Shown here one piece after another: positions 37,030-45,245 of a stretch of 64,000 bases of DNA (position 1 is the stretch's first letter; each line of letters begins with the position of its first letter). This DNA is from an uncultured Jannaschia sp. (lineage in GTDB: Bacteria > Pseudomonadota > Alphaproteobacteria > Rhodobacterales > Rhodobacteraceae). Both the position numbers and the translations under genes were made by a program. The stretch spans positions 165,053 through 229,052 of the forward strand of contig CANLTZ010000009.1 of the NCBI GenBank assembly GCA_947494145.1. The letters run 5' to 3'. A model generated the notes under the pieces. The model saw only the letters and a list, made by a program, of their open reading frames with translations. It was not told the DNA's origin and made no database searches.

Positions 37030-38876
37030 GCGCACTGAAGGATATGCTGACCGCCTGGGATGAAGCGGCGCTAATCGGCCTGGCCTCCAAGGGGGTGGTG
37101 GTGCGCGCGGGCAAGGACGCCGCAAAGGTGGAAACCCTGTCGATCGCCGATGATCGGGCCGAACTGAAGGTCCTGGCCGAGACTGTCACGCTCATCGCGC
37201 CCGACCCGCGCACGGCGCGCTGCACCTGCCCCGCCACGGGCCCCTGCCGCCATATCATAGCGGCCATCCTATCGTTGCGGGACGGTGCGGCGCCTGCGCC
37301 CGTGGCGATAGGCCCCGATATTGGGGCGCTGTCCTTCGACGACATCCAGGCCTTTGCCCGGGCCGATTGGCCTGCCGCCCTGGCCTTGGCCGACAGTCCG
37401 GCAGAGGCATCGGGCGACGGCACGCGCAACGTTACCTTTCCGGAGACCGGGGACAGCGTCACATTCGCCGCAGGCCAACCCCTCGCGTCCGCCATCCACA
37501 AGGGCCGTGCCGCAGGTCGGGCGCGGCGGGCCATCGCCGCGGCGGCCCTTGTCTTGGCACGGGAAGCGGGTCGCGACCTGCCGGAAGCCGTGGTGGCTGA
37601 GGTCACGCGTCCCCGCGTCGACCCCACCACCCTGGACCGCGCCCAGGCCGTGTTGGAGACGGCGGCGCAATCGCTGGCCGCGGGCACCTTGCAGCAGGCC
37701 GCGGACAGGCTCTTCACCCTCGCCATTTCCACCAGGGCAGAGGCGGTGCCCCGCCTGGCTGCTGAGTTGCGCGGCCTCTCCAAGCGCTTCGACGAAGACC
37801 GGCTGCGCCGCGCAGATGACACGCCCGAAGGTCTGTTCCTGGCCCTGGGCCGCACCTATGCCTTGACCCGCGCCCTGCGCTTGGCACCCGATGATCCGGC
37901 GCTCATGGGGGTCCTGGCGCGCAGCTTCGCGCCATCTGGTCACCGCGATCTCGTGTTTCTGGGGGGCGAGCATTGGACCACGCCATCCGGTGCAAGGGGG
38001 CTTACGCTGGCCTTCGTGGATGAAACGTCTGGCACCATCCACCGCGCGACCGAGGCGCGTTCTGCGGGAACTGATCTGACCTTCAGCGGCCGACAGGCGT
38101 GGTATCGACCCCTTTGGCATGCCGGTAAGCCTTCGCAGCTTGGTGGCAAACGGCTTCATCTTGCAGATGCGAAAATTGCACCAGATGGCGGGCTCGGCCT
38201 GAGCCAGATGGCGCAGGCTAAGGGCGCGGTGGCTGCGCCCACCGACCATGCGGTGACCGATTGGTCGGCCCTGCCGAATGCCATCGACGCGCAGCTTGGC
38301 ATCGGGCTCCGCCGCCGCCCGGGCGAAGCTTTGTTGCTGGTGGCGCCGGACCGCGTGATTCCGCCCGACTTCGACGCCTACGACCAGGTTTGGAACTGGC
38401 CCTTTCTGGATGATGGGGGCGGTGCGTTGCCGCTGCGCTTGCCGGACAACATGATTACCTCGCCCGAGCGATTGGAGACGATGCGCCCCAAGCTTGCGCT
38501 GGCCGCGTTTCGGCCATCGGGCGCCGGGCGGCTGATTTCGGTCTGGCTGGCGGGTGAGGCGGCACCGCGCAGCCTGTTGTTCGACGGCTTGCCGGTGCCC
38601 ACGGGTTTTGCCAAGACCGTGGCCAAGCTGCGCAACCGTCTGCCCCGGCGCAGCATGACGGCGCCCCCGCCCGACCCGGTGCGCTTGCTGATGGATCGCG
38701 CCGCTGAGACCGCCTTGCAAGGGCTGGCCCGGCCCACGCCGAGCGAAGCATTGGCGGGTGATGCGCAGGCCCTTGGCCTGGCGCGGATTGCCGAAGGTCT
38801 GGCTGCGCTGGACGGTGGTGCGCGCCCGGCCCTGGAGTTGGCCTGGCGCCTCGCCTTGGCGCAGGAGGTAGCCTGA
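37026..38876 (+). CDS. SWIM zinc-finger protein (YehQ-like)
   Basis: 616-residue protein. Near residue 65 it carries a SWIM zinc finger, CTCPATGPCRHIIAAIL (CxCx6CxH), a motif that binds zinc and can contact DNA or protein. The remainder is a long helical region without a recognised domain. It is the last gene of the five-gene unit; its ATG overlaps the VWA stop. E. coli YehQ is the matching SWIM protein. Whether the complex handles nucleic acid or protein is unknown. Confidence 0.85.
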   Translation: MSALKDMLTAWDEAALIGLASKGVVVRAGKDAAKVETLSIADDRAELKVLAETVTLIAPDPRTARCTCPATGPCRHIIAAILSLRDGAAPAPVAIGPDIGALSFDDIQAFARADWPAALALADSPAEASGDGTRNVTFPETGDSVTFAAGQPLASAIHKGRAAGRARRAIAAAALVLAREAGRDLPEAVVAEVTRPRVDPTTLDRAQAVLETAAQSLAAGTLQQAADRLFTLAISTRAEAVPRLAAELRGLSKRFDEDRLRRADDTPEGLFLALGRTYALTRALRLAPDDPALMGVLARSFAPSGHRDLVFLGGEHWTTPSGARGLTLAFVDETSGTIHRATEARSAGTDLTFSGRQAWYRPLWHAGKPSQLGGKRLHLADAKIAPDGGLGLSQMAQAKGAVAAPTDHAVTDWSALPNAIDAQLGIGLRRRPGEALLLVAPDRVIPPDFDAYDQVWNWPFLDDGGGALPLRLPDNMITSPERLETMRPKLALAAFRPSGAGRLISVWLAGEAAPRSLLFDGLPVPTGFAKTVAKLRNRLPRRSMTAPPPDPVRLLMDRAAETALQGLARPTPSEALAGDAQALGLARIAEGLAALDGGARPALELAWRLALAQEVA

Positions 38877-38946
38877 GACGCTGTTGGCAAGCGGTTCTCG
38901 GAATGCTGACGTCGCAGGCTTCAGACACTGCCGCAGGCCGCCCGTT

Positions 38947-39372
38947 TCACCCCGTCTGGAACAAGCGCTCATCCTCCGGGTTCAGCACGCGCACGCCCGT
39001 CTGTTGGTGTCTTTCCGGCTGACAGGTCACAACGGTCAGATCGTTGGTCAACGCGGTGGCCGACACCATCAGCCCCGATGAGGCATGGCCCAATCGCGCG
39101 GTCAGATCGCCCCAAATCGCGGCTTCGGCGCGGCCGAAGGGCAAGATACGTGACGCATAGGCGCGCATAAGCACCCCAAGCCAGGCATCGAAATCTTCGG
39201 CCAAATCGGCGTCCCTACCCTGGTGCAATGCCACGGCACGGGACAATTCTCCGATGGTGATGCTGCTGAGCCAGATGTCGCGGTCGGCGACGCCGTCGAT
39301 CCAGGCAGACAGGCCAGGCGCCATGCCGGGCTGTCCCATCCGCGACAGCGCGTCCGTGTCCAGTAGATACAT
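38947..39372 (-). CDS. PIN-domain (VapC-like) toxin
   Basis: 141-residue PIN-domain protein, normally a Mg-dependent RNase toxin. It starts MYLLDTDALSRM (first acidic residues Asp5/Asp7), and ITIGELSRAV gives Glu42. In the third motif the family usually has Asp before an IAATA-like helix; here it reads ASSGLMVSATAL, with Gly100 at that place, so one catalytic acid may be missing. The start lies two bases after the antitoxin stop. The pair sits between the two MoxR clusters, convergent with the SWIM gene. Confidence 0.85.
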   Translation of the reverse strand: MYLLDTDALSRMGQPGMAPGLSAWIDGVADRDIWLSSITIGELSRAVALHQGRDADLAEDFDAWLGVLMRAYASRILPFGRAEAAIWGDLTARLGHASSGLMVSATALTNDLTVVTCQPERHQQTGVRVLNPEDERLFQTG

Positions 39373-39374
39373 GG

Positions 39375-39620
39375 TCAGAGGGGCGTCGCGCGCGGGGCGA
39401 TCTCAACCTCGGTTGGACGGGTTCTGCCACGGGTGGGGATGGCGGCCAGATGTCCGCGCAGGCCCGCGGCGCGCGAAGCGTCCAGCACGCGTGCCCATTC
39501 ATCGGCTGCCACGATGACAACGGCGGGTTGCCCCCTGCGCGAGACCGCTTGCGGCGTGCCCGCCATGGCGGCATCGACTACGGCGCTGAACTTCGCCTTA
39601 GCGTCTTGTAGCGTCCACAT
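39375..39620 (-). CDS. Phd/YefM-type antitoxin
   Basis: 81-residue antitoxin. MWTLQDAKAKFSAVVDAAMA and the following RRGQPAVVIVAADEWARVL match the Phd/YefM DNA-binding and dimerisation domain. The C-terminal 30 residues (RGHLAAIPTRGRTRPTEVEI) would wrap the toxin. GGGAGG precedes ATG 39620. It probably represses its own promoter in the 96-bp gap upstream (39621-39716). Confidence 0.85.
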   Translation of the reverse strand: MWTLQDAKAKFSAVVDAAMAGTPQAVSRRGQPAVVIVAADEWARVLDASRAAGLRGHLAAIPTRGRTRPTEVEIAPRATPL

Positions 39621-39716
39621 GGCTTCCTCCCTGCCCAGTGACACGATCAGGTTGGCGGCAGGTCCCGGTCGATGCAAGGATGGCGGAAAGGAGCTGTCAT
39701 CCGATACGTTTTCCGC

Positions 39717-41285
39717 TCATGGCGCCCCGTCCGAAAGGCGCGCGGTCACGCCCGCCGCCGCGATGCTGGTGCCGCGGATGCGTTGGTGCCCGCCCGCCCG
39801 CGGCCCCGCCGTGACCAGGCCCGCGCGATTCCGGCTCCGGTCCCCTGGCGCCAGTTCATCCCCGTCCGCGGCGGCGCGCGCTGCGTCGCGGCCTGAATAG
39901 GGTGCCATGGCGCCGCCCGCATCGGTCGCGCCCACGCGCACCTGTTCGTGGCCACAGGCAAAGGCGTTGACCGTCCGGCCGCGGCGCACAGGCCCCACAT
40001 CGCCGTCCCGCAGTGGATGGCCGATTGGATCGGTTCGAACATAGCTATGGTGGATCAGCTTGGATTGGCGCCCGAAAGACGGCAGAGCCCGCCCGGAATC
40101 GTCGCGTTGAACGGCGATTTCAGCGGGTTGATCCGTTGCCTCCAGCATCACGTCCCAAAGGCCGGGCCGCCCCGCGATTTCGGGTGCGCCGCGGCCATCG
40201 GTGGGCGGAACGGCCAGGGTCAGCACCAGCACGTGCCCCACGGCCCCACGGACCCGCGCGGCGTAAAGCCTGCCCAGATGGCGGTCGCCATCCATCAGAT
40301 CGCGGGACTGTCCCGGTGCGGGCAGGGGCGTCGCCTGCGGCGCGCCGCCGGGCGGCGTCAGGATAAGCCGCGCACGGTCTGGCTGCGGATGCGGCAGGCG
40401 AATGTCCAGATAGCTGGGCGTGGCATCCTGCGGCGGAATGCGCCAGCCGACGCTCTGGCCCGGCTCCAGAATGCCGCCTGTGCGTGATTGCAGATGGTTG
40501 CCCATGGGCACGACGAAACGGACAGGGCCAAGCCCCATACCTTCAGCCCCAAGGGTCACGGCATCTTGGAAGCGATCCACATGGCCGCTGCCATCGCGCG
40601 CGCCAGCGGTGACGCCGAAAGACAGGTTCACCGTGACCGGCAGGGGGCGGCCGATGGTGCGGCTGAGCATCTGCGCCCGGCGCAGAACGAAGAGCGTCCC
40701 CAGAAGCACGAACCATGGCGCCAGCGTGCCCGACGTGTCGCGCACCACATCGTCGGGCAGGCCCACCGCGATAAGCGGGCGGCCCTCGGCCGCAGGGCTG
40801 TCAGGTGCCGCACCCGCGGCGATGTCTGCGATGGCGGCGCCGTGGGTCGCGGACCGGGCGAGCGACATGCGCCGCGTGCGTGCGGCCGAAACCGCGCCCG
40901 CCGCCCGGTAAAGCGCGTCTTCATCCACACCCCAAGCCGAACGGTGGCGCGCGCGCAGCGTCGTGATTGCTGGGCCGCGCAGTTCCGTCCCGAAAGGCAG
41001 GTCTCCGCCCGATGCCAGCGCTACGTCATCGGGGTCGAGCCCGTCCATCATCCAGATGGCGGCAGTGCGGGCATTGCCGACGGCGTCGGTCAGGCGCGGA
41101 TGGGCGAAGGGGATGGCGTGGTCGATCACGCCAATCACGTGCCGCGTGCCAGCCGCGTCGTCGAGAAGATGGGCGCCATCTTCGGGGCCCGGTATCTTTC
41201 GCCACAGGGCATCGAGGCCCCCTAGCCCTTCCGGGATGCCATCCGATACGCGCGAGAATAGGCCTGCGATTTCTTCAGCGATCAT
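39717..41285 (-). CDS. Subtilisin-like (S8) serine protease without signal peptide
   Basis: 522-residue subtilase. The triad can be placed: Asp55 in GVIDHAIPFAH, His148 in SATHGAAIADIAAG and Ser507 in GTSIAAAG; Asn220 in VNLSFG is the oxyanion residue. About 285 residues separate Asn220 and Ser507, longer than in a minimal subtilisin; part of this insert (YLDIRLPHPQPDRARLILTP) looks like a beta domain. There is no signal peptide or obvious propeptide, so it should act in the cytoplasm or leave by a non-Sec route. Its ATG overlaps the 67-aa gene (ATGA). It lies in the SARP locus next to genes for cleavable-looking charged proteins. Confidence 0.88.
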   Translation of the reverse strand: MIAEEIAGLFSRVSDGIPEGLGGLDALWRKIPGPEDGAHLLDDAAGTRHVIGVIDHAIPFAHPRLTDAVGNARTAAIWMMDGLDPDDVALASGGDLPFGTELRGPAITTLRARHRSAWGVDEDALYRAAGAVSAARTRRMSLARSATHGAAIADIAAGAAPDSPAAEGRPLIAVGLPDDVVRDTSGTLAPWFVLLGTLFVLRRAQMLSRTIGRPLPVTVNLSFGVTAGARDGSGHVDRFQDAVTLGAEGMGLGPVRFVVPMGNHLQSRTGGILEPGQSVGWRIPPQDATPSYLDIRLPHPQPDRARLILTPPGGAPQATPLPAPGQSRDLMDGDRHLGRLYAARVRGAVGHVLVLTLAVPPTDGRGAPEIAGRPGLWDVMLEATDQPAEIAVQRDDSGRALPSFGRQSKLIHHSYVRTDPIGHPLRDGDVGPVRRGRTVNAFACGHEQVRVGATDAGGAMAPYSGRDAARAAADGDELAPGDRSRNRAGLVTAGPRAGGHQRIRGTSIAAAGVTARLSDGAP

Positions 41286-41485
41286 GACGTCACCTCTCGT
41301 GCCCTGGAGGTCAATTCCAGCTCAGGGGATGGGCCGTCTTCCAACGCGGCAGCGGTTGCCTGGGCGGCCAGGGCCGCAGGCGCGATTGCGGGGGCCGCGC
41401 CGCGTTCGGCGAGCCATTGGCGGTAATCCGCCTGCGGCAGGCCCGGCACCTGCGGGGCGGGGCCATCGACCCAGCGGACACTCAT
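41282..41485 (-). CDS. Small unknown protein, 67 aa, between PAP2 and S8 genes
   Basis: A 67-residue product, MSVRWVDGPAPQVPGLPQAD at the start and Ala-rich after that. No known family. It overlaps the PAP2 stop (ATGA) and its own stop overlaps the protease ATG, so it is almost certainly translated as part of the three-gene operon. Size and position would suit a protease inhibitor, propeptide in trans or small substrate, which is speculation. Confidence 0.65.
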   Translation of the reverse strand: MSVRWVDGPAPQVPGLPQADYRQWLAERGAAPAIAPAALAAQATAAALEDGPSPELELTSRAREVTS

Positions 41486-42513
41486 GCCGGCCACTCCGCC
41501 TGGGCGGCCTGCCAGAGCCATGTCCACCCGTCAGAGGCCTGGCCGGGCCCCACATTGCCCGTGGTTTGCGGCAGAATTGCCTCGAAGGCGGCAGCATGGA
41601 AGTCGCGGGGCTGTTCGGCTGTGCCTTCGTGATAGGTGTCGCCGTCCAGCGCCCGACCGGGTGCTGTCCCGCCGGTGGGCAAGGCGGCCAAGTGGTCGGC
41701 AAGGGCCTGGCCAAGTACCGCGCCCGCTGCGCTGTCCAGCGGATAATGCACGCCGGCCACCGTGCGATTGATGGCGATGCGCGCGGCGATCCGCGTCAAG
41801 TGACCGCGCAGTTCGGCATTGGCGCCGGTCAGGTGCGCCAGCAGGGCCGCCATGGTGAAGGCCTGCGTGGCGTGGCCCGAAGGGAAGCTGCCATGGGTAG
41901 GGGTCGAAATCACCGGCATGATGCGGTCCGACAGGGTCACCGGGCGCGGGATACCGAGGGCCAGTTTCAGACGGTGGCCCACATGGCCCGCGAGCCCGAG
42001 GGCGAGGTCCAGCGCCTCTAGTGTGCGGGGGCACCGGGCCGGGTCCAAGAACAGCGCCTGGGCGAAGAAGGGCGAAATGCGGGTCAGTTGCACTTGGATT
42101 TCAGCCATCCGGTCGGCGCGCAACTCTGCGTGGGCGGCGACCAGTTCCGCCGCGCCCGCCAGAACCGGGCTGGATGGCGGGTGCAGCGTCACCAGCGCGC
42201 CCATGCCCCTGACATGAAGAGCGTGGCCATGCCCGGCGGCTTCAACGCTGAGGCCCCCGATCAGGTCGAAAAGGATCGCGTCCCGCCGATGGCGCGCCGC
42301 CAGTAGCTCCAGGCGCCGATCCATGGGCAGCGGCTCGGGCGGCATTGGGGCGGCCACCGCCAATCCGTCTCCAATGGTTGCATCGGCTGCGCGATTCAGC
42401 GCGGCGGCCAGCAATGTGTCTGGGCCGCTGCGGCGGAACGCGGCGCTTTCGGCATTTTCCGCATTCTCGGCGTTTTCAGCATTTTCCGCGTTTTCTGCGT
42501 TCAGCAGTGACAT
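41482..42513 (-). CDS. PAP2 / vanadium-haloperoxidase-like phosphatase with Asn-Ala-Glu repeats
   Basis: 343-residue acid-phosphatase-fold protein. The PAP2 motifs are KLALGIPRP near residue 190, HGSFPSGHATQAF near 215 and RIAINRTVAGVHYPLD near 255, which provide the Lys/Arg, Ser-Gly-His and Arg-His of the phosphate (or vanadate) site. It lacks transmembrane helices, so it is nearer to soluble haloperoxidase-like members than to membrane lipid phosphatases. The N-terminus carries about six Asn-Ala-Glu repeats. ATG 42513 with GAGGGG upstream is preferred; a GTG at 42546 would add eleven residues. It is divergent from the SARP regulator and first in an operon with the 67-aa gene and the S8 protease. 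Confidence 0.82.
   Translation of the reverse strand: MSLLNAENAENAENAENAENAESAAFRRSGPDTLLAAALNRAADATIGDGLAVAAPMPPEPLPMDRRLELLAARHRRDAILFDLIGGLSVEAAGHGHALHVRGMGALVTLHPPSSPVLAGAAELVAAHAELRADRMAEIQVQLTRISPFFAQALFLDPARCPRTLEALDLALGLAGHVGHRLKLALGIPRPVTLSDRIMPVISTPTHGSFPSGHATQAFTMAALLAHLTGANAELRGHLTRIAARIAINRTVAGVHYPLDSAAGAVLGQALADHLAALPTGGTAPGRALDGDTYHEGTAEQPRDFHAAAFEAILPQTTGNVGPGQASDGWTWLWQAAQAEWPA
42443..42496. repeat. 9-bp tandem repeat, six units, in the PAP2 gene
   Basis: Six near-identical 9-base units of the form GCRTTYTCN (plus-strand view) lie in tandem and encode the Asn-Ala-Glu repeat. As the unit is a multiple of three, slippage would change repeat number without a frameshift. Confidence 0.85.
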
Positions 42514-42534
42514 GTCGACTATCCCCTCGGCGTA

Positions 42535-42558
42535 GCTTACCTTCACGTCAGGTTACCT
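42535..42558. promoter_or_regulatory. Direct repeats in the PAP2-SARP divergent promoter
   Basis: GCTTACCT (42535-42542) and GGTTACCT (42551-42558) are direct repeats with a 16-bp period, in the 70-bp spacer between the PAP2 and SARP-like genes. SARP regulators bind direct repeats, so this is a natural candidate site, although the usual SARP period is 11 or 22 bp. Confidence 0.4.
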
Positions 42559-42583
42559 AAGGAACGAGACAGGGAAACCCCCG

Positions 42584-44077
42584 ATGGCCGCCGCTGGGGA
42601 GATCGCAGCCATCCTGACATTGTCCGGCGCGGTGCGTTTGACGGATATGGATGGAACGGACCGCACCCCGCGTCTGGCCAAGGCGCGCGCGATTTTGCTG
42701 TGCCTTGCCCTGTCGCCCGGTGGCCGGATGGAGCGGCCCGCCTTGCGTCGAATGCTTTGGGAAGGGCGCCCTTCGGAACAGCAATCGGCCAGTCTGCGCC
42801 AAGCGCTTAGTGCGCTTCGCACCGCCATGGGCCCCCTGCGCGATCTGTTGGACGGCGCCTCGGGTTGGGTGCGGCTTGACCTGAACCGGGTGGAGCTGCG
42901 GGGCCGCGATGCGGGCGACATGCTGGCCGCCGACTTGGACCCGCATGAGCCGAGTTTTCGGGCGTGGCTCGCCCTACGGCGCGGCCCTGTGCAACCTGCG
43001 TCAATATCGGGCTCCTCGGCCACGACTGGGCATGGGGCCGACCCCTGCGCGGTCTTGCTTGATACCGGCGAAGATGCCGTGCTGCGGCTATTGGGCGAAA
43101 CGGCCTATGAACGCGCCGCTCAGCTTGTCCCATTGCGCCGGGCGGGCCTGGTCGAGGCGCCCGATCTGCTGCTAGAACTCCGCGATGCAAGCGGCATGGT
43201 CGCGGCTCGTCTGATTGACGCCGAGGGGGCAACGCTGGGGTCGGCGGCCCTGGCCATCGGCGGCTCCCCCACCGCGTTGGAACAGGGCGCGGCGCGTCTG
43301 GCGGCTATGGTGGCCTCGGCCCCGGCATTGGGGCTGGCGGATGTCTTGTCCCACGATCCTACGCGTCTGGATGCGGCTGACGCGCGCTTGGCTGGCCTGG
43401 GCGACATGCCTGCGGCCCTGTCGCTGCGCGCCTTCATCCGCAATACGCGGCTGATGGAGCGGGTCGCGGGCCCTGACACGTTGGCCGAGGCGCGGGAGAT
43501 GTCGCTCCGCGCCATGGAAGCGGCGCCGGAAAGTGGGCCAACGGCTGCCATTGCGGCGCTGTTGGCCTTGCGCGCGGGTCGCGGCGGCAGCGCGCAGGTC
43601 CTGATGCGGCAGGCCCGGCTGCTGGACCCGGCGGGCGCATTGGTGCGGCGGGTCGAAGCGGCGGTGTCGCTGGCCTCGGGCGACGATACGCGCGCCCATC
43701 GCGCCGCCCATGCCGCGCGGCGGCTGGGGTTGGGCCACCTGTCGCCCGCAAGCTGGACAATCATGTGCGCAGGCGCCGCAGCCGCCCGCGGTAACCTGCA
43801 CGAAGCCCGCGACTGGGCCGAGGCGGCCCATGACATGGCGCCGTCCTATCGCCCGCCTTTGCGCTTTCTCGCCGTGCTGGAATCGGCCCTGGGACGGCTC
43901 CAGGCCGCGGAAGAGGCCATGGCCGCTTTGCGCCGCTTGGAACCGGACGTGACCCCCGGCCTGATCCGGTCACCGGACTATCCGGTGGGGACGCTGCGCA
44001 GGGCCGGATTGCTGGATGCGCTGCCGTCATCTTCGGGCCCAAGCCTCAAGAATTCACGCCGTTTCACGCTTTGTTAA
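42584..44077 (+). CDS. SARP/BTAD-like transcriptional regulator
   Basis: 497-residue regulator. The N-terminal 100 residues form an OmpR/SARP-type winged helix: ILTLSGAVRLTD, RLAKARAILLCLALSPGGRM, LRRMLWEGRPSEQQSASLRQ and ALSALR, as in BTAD/SARP proteins. The rest is helical with TPR-like Ala/Leu repeats (for example NLHEARDWAEAAHDMAPSYR near 420). No receiver or membrane domain. SARP-like activators are common in actinobacteria; in proteobacteria they are sporadic. It is divergent from PAP2/S8 and upstream of the charged-protein genes, so it probably controls the whole locus. AGGGAAA precedes ATG 42584. Confidence 0.78.
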   Translation: MAAAGEIAAILTLSGAVRLTDMDGTDRTPRLAKARAILLCLALSPGGRMERPALRRMLWEGRPSEQQSASLRQALSALRTAMGPLRDLLDGASGWVRLDLNRVELRGRDAGDMLAADLDPHEPSFRAWLALRRGPVQPASISGSSATTGHGADPCAVLLDTGEDAVLRLLGETAYERAAQLVPLRRAGLVEAPDLLLELRDASGMVAARLIDAEGATLGSAALAIGGSPTALEQGAARLAAMVASAPALGLADVLSHDPTRLDAADARLAGLGDMPAALSLRAFIRNTRLMERVAGPDTLAEAREMSLRAMEAAPESGPTAAIAALLALRAGRGGSAQVLMRQARLLDPAGALVRRVEAAVSLASGDDTRAHRAAHAARRLGLGHLSPASWTIMCAGAAAARGNLHEARDWAEAAHDMAPSYRPPLRFLAVLESALGRLQAAEEAMAALRRLEPDVTPGLIRSPDYPVGTLRRAGLLDALPSSSGPSLKNSRRFTLC

Positions 44078-44272
44078 CTCTCACCACCGCGCTTCACTGA
44101 CGCAAGGTCAAGGGGCGGGCCGCGATGGCCGTGTCGACCCCCCGGATGTGCGATGCACGCAAGGGCTAGCCCACCCAGGCGACTGCCCGGAAAGGGCCGG
44201 GACTGCGATGCTGCCCCGTATCAGGCCGAGATGCCGTGCCGTCGTGGCGCGGCCCAGACGGGAGTTTGAGAT

Positions 44273-45148
44273 ATGCGAGATTTCATGGACGATGAGTTGG
44301 ACGGCTATGACGCGTTCGACGGTTTTGACGAAGAGGGATTTGACGAAGAAGACGACTTCGATTCCGAAGAATACGGGTTGGATGACGAAAGCGACTTCGA
44401 GGGTTTTGACGAAGAAGGCGACTTCGAAGAACTCGAACTGATGGACGGGATCGACGAGTTCCGCTTCCTCAAGCGGGCATGGGGCAAGATCAAGAAGGGC
44501 GCGCGAAAGCTTGCCCCCGTCGCCAAGATGCTGGCGCCCCTGGCTGGGAAGGCCATTGGCATGGCCCTGGGCGGCCCGGCTGGTGCGGCCATCGGCGGCA
44601 AGTTGGGTGGTTTTGTCCGAAACCTCGAAGACGAATATGACGGCTTCGACGAATTTGACGGCGAAGACAGTGAAGATGAGATGAACGCCACCGATGCGTT
44701 CCACATCGACGGGCTGGATGAAGAAACAGCCGAGCATATGGCCCATGTCGCCTCCAAGACGCGCAAGCCGGCTGAGGCGGGTGCACTTGCAGCGGCCTCG
44801 GCGGCGACGCTGGCGGCGAAGGCCCCGGCTAAGGTGAAGGCAATCGTGCCGGTGGTCAGCACGGCATCTTCAAACTTGGCCCAGGTCATGAGCAAGTCGC
44901 CCAAGACCGCACCGCTCAAGAAGATCATCCCCGAGGTCCAGAAGAAGACACTTCAGGCCATGGCCAAGAAGGGTGCCAAGGGGAAGAAGGTCGATGAAAA
45001 GACCACCATCCGGGTGATGAAGAAGCAGGCCGACAAGGTCCTGAAGTCGCCCAAGAAGCTGGCGAAGGCCCTGGCCCGCAATGAGGTCAAGCGCCGGGCG
45101 CTGAACAAGAAGGCCGTCATGGGCGCAGAGCGCTACGCGGACTTCTGA
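44273..45148 (+). CDS. Charge-segregated protein with cationic amphipathic/Gly-zipper segment
   Basis: 291 residues, no known family. Residues 1-62 are extremely acidic with an FDGFDEE-type repeat. Residues 63-115 switch to a cationic amphipathic helix (RFLKRAWGKIKKGARKLAP) running into a small-residue, GxxxG-rich hydrophobic stretch (GMALGGPAGAAIGGKLGG) that resembles membrane-active peptides or glycine zippers. Residues 119-154 are acidic again, and 159-291 are Ala/Lys-rich. The acidic blocks could neutralise or chaperone the cationic parts until processing. There is no Sec signal. Next to it lie a paralogous N-terminus (45246), a metallopeptidase and, across the divergent promoter, a subtilase. 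GGGAG lies 8 bases before the ATG. Confidence 0.75.
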   Translation: MRDFMDDELDGYDAFDGFDEEGFDEEDDFDSEEYGLDDESDFEGFDEEGDFEELELMDGIDEFRFLKRAWGKIKKGARKLAPVAKMLAPLAGKAIGMALGGPAGAAIGGKLGGFVRNLEDEYDGFDEFDGEDSEDEMNATDAFHIDGLDEETAEHMAHVASKTRKPAEAGALAAASAATLAAKAPAKVKAIVPVVSTASSNLAQVMSKSPKTAPLKKIIPEVQKKTLQAMAKKGAKGKKVDEKTTIRVMKKQADKVLKSPKKLAKALARNEVKRRALNKKAVMGAERYADF

Positions 45149-45245
45149 GCGGGAACGGTCCGGCGCGCTCTCTCCCCGAGCTGTGTCCTCCCCGAAGCGC
45201 CGGACCGCGCCCCTTTCTTTGACACCCAGGACGAGGAGACCCGAG

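Noticed and set aside
42443..42505. Possible CRISPR-like repeat
   Set aside because: The units are 9 bases, contiguous, without spacers, and lie inside a coding frame.
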